Positions 16,469 through 23,303 of a stretch of 36,693 nt of DNA are shown piece by piece. Source of the DNA: Pseudomonas sp. Fl4BN1. Its GTDB lineage: Bacteria; Pseudomonadota; Gammaproteobacteria; Pseudomonadales; Pseudomonadaceae. The notes under the pieces were generated by a model. It ran no database searches. It had not been told where the DNA came from and saw only the letters and a program-made list of their open reading frames with translations. Positions within the stretch are counted from its first letter, which is position 1; each line of letters starts with the position of its first letter. Position numbers and translations under genes: made by a program. The stretch is from the NCBI RefSeq assembly GCF_009908285.1, contig NZ_JAAARM010000050.1, forward strand, positions 1 through 36,693, read 5' to 3'.

Positions 16469-16969
16469 GTGAAATCCGTCCTTGCTCTCTTGTCTCTCCT
16501 GGCCTTGCCCGTGATGGCCGCCGAGCCGACCCTGTACGGTCGCTATGAATACATCCGTCTGCCGGAGATCGGCGAAACCCTCCAGGCCAAGATGGACACC
16601 GGGGCCCTGACGGCGTCGTTGTCAGCCAAGGACATCCAGACCTTTACCCGTGACGGCGAAGACTGGGTGCGTTTCCGCCTGGCCACCAAGGATGCGGGCA
16701 GCAAGGTCTATGAACACAAGGTGGCGCGGATCAGCAAGATCAAGAGCCGTTCCGACGAGGACGACGACCGCGACGAACCCCAGGCCGCCAAGCGTCCAGT
16801 GGTGGAACTGGAGATGTGCCTGGGCAACATCAAGCGCACGGTGGAGGTCAACCTCACCGACCGCAGCAGTTTCAATTACCCGCTGCTGATCGGTGCCAAG
16901 GCCTTGCGCGAGTTTGGCGCGGCGGTGAACCCAGCGCGGCGCTATACCGCGGACAAGCCGGATTGCTGA
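16469..16969 (+). CDS. Retropepsin-like aspartic protease family protein (annotated ATP-dependent zinc protease, PF05618)
   Basis: 166-aa protein with a signal peptide (about 1-18, cleavage near VMA-AE). The fold resembles a single retroviral-type aspartic protease domain, with the catalytic-like D43-T44-G45-A46 in KMDTGALTASLSA and a second hydrophobic strand YPLLIGAKAL. The usual database name, ATP-dependent zinc protease, is not supported by any visible ATPase or zinc motif. The start is GTG at 16469 with AAGGAAC upstream. It precedes creB by about 100 bp on the same strand; I recall the same neighbour beside creBCD in P. aeruginosa. Its substrate is unknown. Confidence 0.84.
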   Translation: MKSVLALLSLLALPVMAAEPTLYGRYEYIRLPEIGETLQAKMDTGALTASLSAKDIQTFTRDGEDWVRFRLATKDAGSKVYEHKVARISKIKSRSDEDDDRDEPQAAKRPVVELEMCLGNIKRTVEVNLTDRSSFNYPLLIGAKALREFGAAVNPARRYTADKPDC

Positions 16970-17071
16970 TCGGGCCAGCGACGCAGTACGGCGAGGTTTT
17001 CAGCAGGTTTGATTGACGCCGCCAGGGGCATCCGGCACCGTTCGCCCATTGAACCTCCGTGCTTGGATGCC

Positions 17072-17752
17072 ATGCCTCATATCCTGATTGTCGAAGACGA
17101 AGCGGCGATTGCCGACACCCTGATTTTTGCCCTGCAGGGCGAAGGTTTCACCACCACCTGGCTGAGCCTGGGTCGCGCGGCCCTGGAACATCAGCGGGCG
17201 ACCCCGGCGGACCTGATCATCCTCGATATCGGCCTGCCGGATATCAGCGGTTTCGAAACCTGCAAGCAACTGCGGCGCTTCAGCGAGGTGCCGGTGATGT
17301 TCCTCAGCGCCCGGGACGGCGAGATCGACCGGGTGGTGGGCCTGGAGATCGGCGCCGACGATTACGTGGTCAAGCCTTTCAGTCCCCGGGAAGTGGCGGC
17401 GCGGGTCAAGGCGATCCTCAAGCGCATGACTCCGCGAGCGGCTCCCGAGGTGGCGCCGGTGCTGTTCGTCATCGACCCGGAGCGGGTGCAAATCAGCTAC
17501 CGCAGCCAGCCCCTGAGCCTGACCCGGCATGAGTTCCGCCTGCTGCAATGCCTGTTGGAACAGCCCGAACGGGTCTTCAGCCGTGAGCAGTTGCTGGACG
17601 CATTGGGGGTGGTGGCGGACGTCGGCTACGAGCGCAATATCGACAGCCATGTGAAAAGCCTGCGGGCCAAGCTGCGGCTGGTCGCGGCCCAGGCCGAGCC
17701 GATCCAGACCCACCGGGGTCTGGGCTACAGCTACAGCCCGAGTCACGCCTGA
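17072..17752 (+). CDS. creB: Response regulator CreB
   Basis: OmpR/PhoB-family DNA-binding regulator, 226 aa. The receiver domain (1-115) has acidic residues E8-D9-E10, phospho-acceptor D52 (LIILDIGLPD) and K101. The winged-helix domain (about 125-222) contains LTRHEFRLLQCLLEQPERVFSREQLL and the recognition segment RNIDSHVKSLRAKL. CreB (also called BlrB in some genera) activates creD and affects beta-lactam tolerance and metabolism in Pseudomonas. The ATG at 17072 gives the conserved N-terminus; its ribosome site is weak. The stop overlaps the creC start by one base. Confidence 0.95.
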   Translation: MPHILIVEDEAAIADTLIFALQGEGFTTTWLSLGRAALEHQRATPADLIILDIGLPDISGFETCKQLRRFSEVPVMFLSARDGEIDRVVGLEIGADDYVVKPFSPREVAARVKAILKRMTPRAAPEVAPVLFVIDPERVQISYRSQPLSLTRHEFRLLQCLLEQPERVFSREQLLDALGVVADVGYERNIDSHVKSLRAKLRLVAAQAEPIQTHRGLGYSYSPSHA

Positions 17753-19170
17753 TGACCCTGGGCATCCGTATCTTCCTGGTGTATCTGCTGTTCATCGGCC
17801 TGACCGGCTATTTTGTGCTCAACACGGTGATGCAGGAGATCCGCCCGGGAGTGCGCCAGTCCACCGAAGAGACCCTGGTGGACACCGCCAACCTGCTGGC
17901 GGAGATCCTGCGGGATGATTTCAAGGCCGGCACCTTGAACGAGAACCGCTGGCCGCAGTTGTTGCGCGCCTATGGTGAGCGCAAGCCCGCGGCGAGTATC
18001 TGGGGCCTGCCGAAAAATCAGGTCAACCACCGTATCTACGTGACCGACGCCAAGGGCATCGTGGTCCTGGACTCCAGCGGCCTGGCGGTGGGCCAGGACT
18101 ACTCGCGCTGGAACGATGTCTACCTGACCCTGCGTGGGCAATACGGCGCGCGCTCGTCGCGGTCGCTGGCCGATGATCCCAACTCCTCGGTGATGCACGT
18201 CGGAGCACCGATCCGTGATAACGGCGAGATCATCGGCGTGGTCACCGTGGCCAAGCCCAACAGCTCGCTGCAACCCTACGTCGACCGCACCGAGCGGCGC
18301 CTACTGTGGTACGGCGCGGGGCTGATCGCCATGGGCTTGCTGTTTGGCGCCTTGCTGTCCTGGTGGCTGAGCGCTGCGCTGCGGCGGATGACGGCTTACG
18401 CGTTGGCGGTGAGCGAAGGTCGTCGGGCCGAGCTGCCGCACTATCGCGGCGGAGAACTGGCGCAATTGGCCAGCGCGGTGGAGCACATGCGGACCCAGTT
18501 GGCAGGCAAGGCCTATGTCGAACGCTACGTGCACACCCTGACCCACGAGTTGAAGAGCCCTCTGGCGGCGATTCGCGGCGCGGCGGAACTGCTGCAAAGC
18601 GAGATGCCAGCGGAGCAGCGCCAGCGCTTCGTCGGCAATATCGACAGTGAAAGTGCGCGCATGCAGCAGTTGATCGAACGCCTGCTGAACCTGGCGCAAG
18701 TCGAGCAGCGCCAGGGGCTGGAAGAGCGGGTAAGCGTGCCGCTGGCGCCGTTGCTCAAGGAGCTGCTGGACAGCCAGCACGGGCGCATCGAGGGTAAACA
18801 ATTGCAGCTGGAGCAACAGGTGCCGGCTGACCTGACGTGGTCCGGAGAGCCGTTTCTATTGCGCCAGGCATTGGGCAACCTGCTGACCAATGCCCTGGAC
18901 TTCAGCCCGCCCCAGGGCTTGTTGCGTTGCACTGCGCGGCGTGTGGAAGAGGGCGTGGAGTTTGTCCTGTTCAACCAGGGCGAGCCGATTCCGGACTATG
19001 CCCTGCCACGCCTGTGCGAGCGTTTTTACTCACTGCCGCGTCCGGACAGTGGGCGCAAGAGTACCGGCCTGGGGCTGAATTTCGTTGAAGAGGTGGTGCA
19101 GCTGCATGGCGGCCACATGCACATCGAGAATGTCCCCGGCGGCGTACAAGTCACTTTGCGCCTGCCCTGA
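17752..19170 (+). CDS. creC: Sensor histidine kinase CreC
   Basis: Inner-membrane sensor kinase, 472 aa. It has two membrane segments (about 7-25 and 185-207) flanking a periplasmic CreC-type sensor domain, then a HAMP region. H265 in THELKSPLAAIRG is the phospho-acceptor of the HisKA domain. The ATPase has an N box (QALGNLLTNALDFS) and a G box (STGLGLNFV). It phosphorylates CreB; the signal is linked to carbon source or cell-wall stress in known systems. The start codon shares one base with the creB stop (TGATG). A 7-bp hairpin (19161-19178) surrounds its own stop codon. Confidence 0.95.
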   Translation: MTLGIRIFLVYLLFIGLTGYFVLNTVMQEIRPGVRQSTEETLVDTANLLAEILRDDFKAGTLNENRWPQLLRAYGERKPAASIWGLPKNQVNHRIYVTDAKGIVVLDSSGLAVGQDYSRWNDVYLTLRGQYGARSSRSLADDPNSSVMHVGAPIRDNGEIIGVVTVAKPNSSLQPYVDRTERRLLWYGAGLIAMGLLFGALLSWWLSAALRRMTAYALAVSEGRRAELPHYRGGELAQLASAVEHMRTQLAGKAYVERYVHTLTHELKSPLAAIRGAAELLQSEMPAEQRQRFVGNIDSESARMQQLIERLLNLAQVEQRQGLEERVSVPLAPLLKELLDSQHGRIEGKQLQLEQQVPADLTWSGEPFLLRQALGNLLTNALDFSPPQGLLRCTARRVEEGVEFVLFNQGEPIPDYALPRLCERFYSLPRPDSGRKSTGLGLNFVEEVVQLHGGHMHIENVPGGVQVTLRLP

Positions 19171-19185
19171 CGGGCAGGGGGATTC

Positions 19186-19201
19186 TCCACAGAGTCTCCA
19201 C
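19186..19201 (+). promoter_or_regulatory. Variant cre-tag upstream of creD
   Basis: TCCAC at 19186-19190 and again at 19197-19201, so TCCAC-N6-TCCAC. The known CreB/BlrA target is TTCAC-N6-TTCAC. Spacing is identical and each half differs by one base. It lies 66 bp ahead of the creD start, where a CreB site is expected. Function is inferred. Confidence 0.55.
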
Positions 19202-19237
19202 ACTGCCCCCATAAAACCCCCACGCCCGCGTCCCAGA

Positions 19238-19262
19238 CTCTCCCTCATTCGAACAGGGAGAG
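19238..19262 (+). promoter_or_regulatory. Hairpin covering the creD ribosome binding site
   Basis: CTCTCCCT (19238-19245) is perfectly complementary to AGGGAGAG (19255-19262) across a 9-nt loop. The second arm is the Shine-Dalgarno region of creD (ATG at 19267), so the folded leader would hide it. Confidence 0.6.
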
Positions 19263-19266
19263 CTTC

Positions 19267-20643
19267 ATGAACCGCAATCTGACCTTCAAACTCGGGGCCA
19301 TCGGCCTGCTGATCCTGCTGTTGCTGATACCGCTGTTGATGATCAGTGGCCTGATCAGCGAGCGTCAGCGCCTGCGTGACGGCGTGCTCGACGACATTGC
19401 TCGCAGCTCCAGCACCCAGCAGCAGATCAGCGGACCGGTGATGGTGGTGGACTACCGCAAGACCGTGCGCACCTGGAAGACCGACGAGAAAACCCAGAAG
19501 CGCTACCAGGAAACCCACGAGAAGCAGGGCCGGCTGTTCTTCCTGCCGGAGCACTTCGAGCTGCAAGGCAAGGCCCAGACCGAGCTGCGGGCGCGGGGCA
19601 TCTACGAGGCGCGGCTGTTCCATGCCGACAACCACGTCAGTGGCTACTTCGCCGTACCTGAACAATACGGAATCAAGGAAGACTTCAGCGATTACCAGTT
19701 CGAGCAGCCGTTCCTGGCGGTGGGCATCAGCGATATCCGCGGGATTGAAAACGCCCTGCAACTGCAGCTCAACGGCCAGAGCCTGGACTTTGCCCCGGGA
19801 ACCTTTGTCAGTTGGCTGGATGAAGGCGTGCACGTGGTCCTGCCACCGTTGGACCTGAAAAAGGCGACCCGCCTGGACTTCGCCTTCGACCTGCGCCTGC
19901 AGGGCACGGGACAGTTGGAAGTACTGCCGGTGGGCAAGACCAGCAAAGTGCTGCTGACGGCCAACTGGCCGCACCCGAGCTTTATCGGCAACTACCTGCC
20001 GGTACAACGGGAAGTGACCGAACAGGGCTTCTCGGCGCTTTGGCAGACTTCATTCTTCTCCACCAACCTGCAGCAGGCCCTTGAGCGTTGCGTGGTGAGC
20101 GAGCAATGCCATGACTTCAATGGCCGCAGCTTTGGCGTGAGCTTCATCGACCCGGTGGACCAATACCTGAAAGGCGATCGGGCGATCAAATATGCACTGT
20201 TGTTCATCGGCCTGACCTTTGCCGGCTTCTTCTTGTTCGAGGTGCTCAAGAGTTTGTCGGTGCACCCGATCCAGTACGGTCTGGTGGGGGTGGCCCTGGC
20301 GTTCTTCTACCTGTTGCTGCTGTCGTTGTCCGAGCACCTGGGGTTCGCGCTGGCGTATGCCTTGTCGGCGGCGGCCTGTGTAGGACTGATTGGTTTCTAC
20401 GTCAGCTACGTGCTGCACAGCTGGCGCAACGGTGCGGCCTTTGCTGCAGGGCTGGCGGCGTTGTATGGCCTGCTTTATGGCCTGCTGAGTGCCGAGGACT
20501 ATGCATTGCTGATGGGTTCGTTGCTGTTGTTCGGCCTGTTGGGTGTGTTCATGGTGCTGACCCGCAAGCTGGACTGGTATGGCATTGGCTTGCGCAAGGA
20601 GCCGAAGCCCTTGCAATTCGATCTGGAGGTGGCCGGTGAGTAG
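19267..20643 (+). CDS. creD: Inner-membrane protein CreD
   Basis: 458-aa protein of the CreD/Cet family. It has one N-terminal membrane helix (about 12-29), a large periplasmic domain (about 30-305) and five or so C-terminal helices (from about 308 to 438). Family segments include SGPVMVVDYRK and FIDPVDQYLKGDRAIKYALLFIGLTF. creD is the classical target of CreBC; its biochemical role is unknown, though its loss alters envelope stress and biofilm traits in related bacteria. It is separated from creC by 96 bp holding the variant cre-tag and the leader hairpin, so it probably has its own promoter. Confidence 0.95.
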   Translation: MNRNLTFKLGAIGLLILLLLIPLLMISGLISERQRLRDGVLDDIARSSSTQQQISGPVMVVDYRKTVRTWKTDEKTQKRYQETHEKQGRLFFLPEHFELQGKAQTELRARGIYEARLFHADNHVSGYFAVPEQYGIKEDFSDYQFEQPFLAVGISDIRGIENALQLQLNGQSLDFAPGTFVSWLDEGVHVVLPPLDLKKATRLDFAFDLRLQGTGQLEVLPVGKTSKVLLTANWPHPSFIGNYLPVQREVTEQGFSALWQTSFFSTNLQQALERCVVSEQCHDFNGRSFGVSFIDPVDQYLKGDRAIKYALLFIGLTFAGFFLFEVLKSLSVHPIQYGLVGVALAFFYLLLLSLSEHLGFALAYALSAAACVGLIGFYVSYVLHSWRNGAAFAAGLAALYGLLYGLLSAEDYALLMGSLLLFGLLGVFMVLTRKLDWYGIGLRKEPKPLQFDLEVAGE

Positions 20644-20738
20644 GTCGTTGGGATTGCGTGAGGATCAGCGCCTGGGGGAGACCCTGGCGCTGAGGATTGG
20701 CGGGTTGTTTCCGGTTGATCCGTGGGGGGCGCTTCGCC

Positions 20739-20785
20739 AGCAGGCGCAACGCCGTCCGTCCGGCTCCTGCAGGAGCGGGGCGAAG
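20739..20785. repeat. Degenerate REPIN remnant with a 14-bp palindrome
   Basis: CTTCGCC-like left end, then CCGGCTCCTGC, then GCAGGAGCGG and CGAAG, as if two REP arms had fused and lost their cores. GCTCCTGCAGGAGC (20763-20776) is a perfect 14-bp palindrome. It lies between creD and the convergent GST gene and may serve as terminator. Confidence 0.4.
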
Positions 20786-20805
20786 AGGCCGGACCGCCTG
20801 ACCGA

Positions 20806-21435
20806 TTAAGCCGGTGGCCGGGTCTCGAGCATTGAGGTTCGCTGGCTGACCTCGGCGTACCAGCCGGCAAGCTTGGGCTGGTCCTGGCGCCAGTCCAGCT
20901 GCGGGTGACGGAAATCCAGGTAACCCAGGGCGCAGGCGACGCTGATGGCGGCCACGTCGAAGTGGCTGGCCAACTCGGCAATCGCCTCGGCCTCAAGCAC
21001 TGCCAGGGCGCGCCGGATCTTGTCGCGCTGGCCGTCGAGCCACTGCTCCCAGTGTTTCTCCGGGGCGCGCAGGGCCAGTTCGTAGCGGATCAGCACCGAG
21101 GCATCCATGATGCCGTCAGCCAGCGCTGCCAGGGTCAGGCGCCGCCAGCGGGCCGGGCCTTCACGAGGAATCAGTGGGTTGCCGACATGCTGCTGGTCCA
21201 GGTAGTCGAGAATCACCCGGCTGTCGTACAGCACCTGGCCGTCGTCCAGGCGCAGGGCGGGGATCTTGCCCAGGGGGTTGTCCTGGTTCAGTGCGGCGTC
21301 CGGGCTGACCGGGGTCAATTGGCAGGCTTGCAGGGCCACACGGTTCAGTTGTCCGGTTTCATGCAGCAGCACCATGACTTTGCGTACGTAAGGTGATGCC
21401 GGGTTGTGGAACAGCGTCATGCTTGGGGTGGACAT
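20806..21435 (-). CDS. Glutathione S-transferase
   Basis: Cytosolic GST of 209 aa. The N-terminal thioredoxin-fold domain (about 6-82) has a likely catalytic serine in FHNPASPYVRKV, the cis-proline segment GKIPAL and the glutathione-binding DSRVILDYLD. The C-terminal domain is all-helical and holds AISVACALGYLDFR. The start at 21435 follows GAGGAAT; the frame open to 21525 extends into unrelated sequence. The substrate cannot be told from sequence. Convergent with creD. Confidence 0.9.
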   Translation of the reverse strand: MSTPSMTLFHNPASPYVRKVMVLLHETGQLNRVALQACQLTPVSPDAALNQDNPLGKIPALRLDDGQVLYDSRVILDYLDQQHVGNPLIPREGPARWRRLTLAALADGIMDASVLIRYELALRAPEKHWEQWLDGQRDKIRRALAVLEAEAIAELASHFDVAAISVACALGYLDFRHPQLDWRQDQPKLAGWYAEVSQRTSMLETRPPA

Positions 21436-21535
21436 GAATATTCCTCGCGGGTGGAAGTCTCGCAGCCCGGGGATCTTAGCGCAGCCTGTGGCATTGGCCA
21501 CAGGGGCGACTGGCAGTACAGACAAGGAGCAATGA

Positions 21536-21988
21536 GTGCGCAGGTCCTATCTTCTACACGGGTTGTACAGCCTGGCCCTGACCCTGTTGGGCGCGCTGGC
21601 GGTGTATCTGGCCCTGCAATACGAATTCCGCCGCAAGGGCGAGGGTGAACCGGAGCTGATCATGGCGTTCGCCTACATGGCCTGGTACTGGGCCCTGCCG
21701 GCGCTGGCCCTGCCAGGCCTGGTGTGCGCCCTGCTGTGCCTGCGCGGTCCCGATCCGGTGACCCAACTGTGGCGCTGGAGCCTGGCGGCCAGCTATGTAC
21801 CGCTGCTGGGGCTGGCCTTGTTCAGCGTGCTGGTGGCCATCGAGGCGTTCCAGGAAAACCGTGTGTTCATTCCGGTGATGCTGGTCGGCCTCGGGCTCTC
21901 GATGTACCTGTGGCGTGGTTTCCCGGCGCCGGGTTCAGGCCGCAGGCTTGCGCCGCAACAGGCCGCGCAGGGCGATCAGCGTCGGTAG
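21536..21988 (+). CDS. Four-helix membrane protein of unknown function
   Basis: 150-aa hydrophobic protein with four predicted membrane helices (about 7-27, 41-66, 80-100 and 110-126) and a charged tail. I do not recognise a named family. The start is GTG at 21536, preceded by AAGGAG six bases upstream; a nearby ATG at 21533 is in another frame. It is divergent from the GST gene. Its last 54 bases overlap the end of the 62-aa gene on the opposite strand; the tail in that region (PGSGRRLAPQQAAQGDQRR) looks non-conserved, so a stop-codon loss may have extended it. Confidence 0.7.
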   Translation: MRRSYLLHGLYSLALTLLGALAVYLALQYEFRRKGEGEPELIMAFAYMAWYWALPALALPGLVCALLCLRGPDPVTQLWRWSLAASYVPLLGLALFSVLVAIEAFQENRVFIPVMLVGLGLSMYLWRGFPAPGSGRRLAPQQAAQGDQRR

Positions 21989-22123
21989 GCCCAGGCCGAG
22001 CCAGCTCAGGCTGTCCCAGGCGCCATCCCCCAGCAGCGCCGCGAACAACCCGGCGGCGCTCAACAGGCCGATGCCCAGGGGCGCGGCGAAGACCTTCCAG
22101 AAGTTCGACTGCCGGGGCTTCAT
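21935..22123 (-). CDS. Small membrane protein, 62 aa, after the PepSY gene
   Basis: Two hydrophobic segments (about 9-28 and 35-53) with basic ends (MKPRQSNFWK and LRGLLRRK). The start ATG overlaps the PepSY stop by four bases (ATGA at 22123-22120), a strong sign of a real, co-translated gene. I know no function. Its position as the last gene of an iron-uptake operon suggests a partner of the PepSY protein, but this is inference. Confidence 0.72.
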   Translation of the reverse strand: MKPRQSNFWKVFAAPLGIGLLSAAGLFAALLGDGAWDSLSWLGLGLPTLIALRGLLRRKPAA

Positions 22124-23241
22124 GGGCGCGCCTCCTGAATCGGCCTGGCGGTCCGCCTGCGAACTGTCCACAGGTACAGGCCGCTGCCCAGGACGATGAT
22201 GGTCAACACATCCATTGCTGCCCACAGCACCTTCATCGGCATGCCGCCGTAGTCGCCGAAATGCAGCGGCTGGGCCATGCCCATGGCGTCCATGTACCAG
22301 GGCCGCCCGCCGACGGCGGTGACTTGCAGGCTGCTGGCGTCGATCAGCACTGGGGTCAGCAGGTGCGAGGTCAAGTGGCTGCCGCCCTTGAGGAACACCG
22401 CGTAGTGGTGCTCGCTGGAGAAGCGTGTGCCGGGGAAGGCGATGAAGTCCGGCTGCATGCCTGGAGCGGCTTCCCGGGCGATATCCAGCAATCGGCTGGC
22501 CGGGGCCAGCGAGGCCAGTGGTGGTGCATCGCGATAGGGCGCGACCATGGCGCTGAGGCTGTCGTTGCGCCAGGCGGCGATGATCAGGTCGGCGCAGGCG
22601 CTGATCACCCCGGTCACGCCGACCACCAGCGCCCAGGTCAGGGTCACCACGCCGATCAGGTTGTGCAGGTCGAGCCAGCGCAGGCGGCTGGATTTGTCCT
22701 GGCGCACCGTGGCGAACTTCAGTCGGCGCATGAACGGCAGGTAGAGCACCGTGCCGGAGATGATCGCCAGCACGAAGAGAATGCCCATGAAGGCCAGCAG
22801 CAGCTTGCCCGGCAGCTCGGCAAACATATCCACATGCAGGCGCAGCATGACCATCATCAGCCCGCCATTGGCCGAGGGCATGGCTACGGGCTCGCCGGTG
22901 CGGGCGTCGAGCATGAAGGTGTGGGAGGAGTTGGGCTCGGTGCCGGCGGTCTTGGCCATGATGGTCATCACGCCATTGGGCTCGTCGTCGTCCCAGCCGA
23001 AGTACTGCATCACCTCGCCCGGGCGGTGAGCCTCGGCGGCCTTGACCAGCTGTTGCAGGTCCAGGTGCGGGGTGTCGGCGGGCATCTCCCGCAGCTCGGG
23101 GGAGTCCCCCAGCAGGTGGTCGATCTCGTGGTGGAAGATCAGCGGCAGGCCGGTGAGCGCCAGTAGCAGTAGAAACACCGTGCAGATCAGGCTGGTCCAG
23201 GTGTGGATAAAGGACCAGCGGCGGATTGTCTTGCTTTTCAT
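22120..23241 (-). CDS. PepSY-associated transmembrane protein (iron-regulated membrane protein)
   Basis: 373-aa inner-membrane protein of the PepSY-TM family (PiuB-like). Four membrane helices are visible: about 14-37 with HTWTSL, 150-175, 200-225, and 343-363 near the C-terminus. Long periplasmic PepSY-type loops lie between them. Related proteins in siderophore loci are thought to reduce ferric iron or help siderophore handling at the inner membrane; a conserved histidine in HNLIGVVTLTWALV fits this. The start at 23241 follows GGAGCC. It lies 62 bp downstream of the receptor gene on the same strand and is translationally linked to the 62-aa gene. Confidence 0.88.
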   Translation of the reverse strand: MKSKTIRRWSFIHTWTSLICTVFLLLLALTGLPLIFHHEIDHLLGDSPELREMPADTPHLDLQQLVKAAEAHRPGEVMQYFGWDDDEPNGVMTIMAKTAGTEPNSSHTFMLDARTGEPVAMPSANGGLMMVMLRLHVDMFAELPGKLLLAFMGILFVLAIISGTVLYLPFMRRLKFATVRQDKSSRLRWLDLHNLIGVVTLTWALVVGVTGVISACADLIIAAWRNDSLSAMVAPYRDAPPLASLAPASRLLDIAREAAPGMQPDFIAFPGTRFSSEHHYAVFLKGGSHLTSHLLTPVLIDASSLQVTAVGGRPWYMDAMGMAQPLHFGDYGGMPMKVLWAAMDVLTIIVLGSGLYLWTVRRRTARPIQEARP

Positions 23242-23303
23242 CGAGGCTCCAACAGGCAAAAGGGCCGCGGTTCAGGCGGCCCTTAGGTGAGGGTTTTCCC
23301 TTC

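Noticed and set aside
21724..23166. 480-codon open frame across the small membrane-protein and PepSY genes
   Set aside because: It overlaps three better-supported genes, has Arg/Gly/His-rich composition and no recognisable domain.
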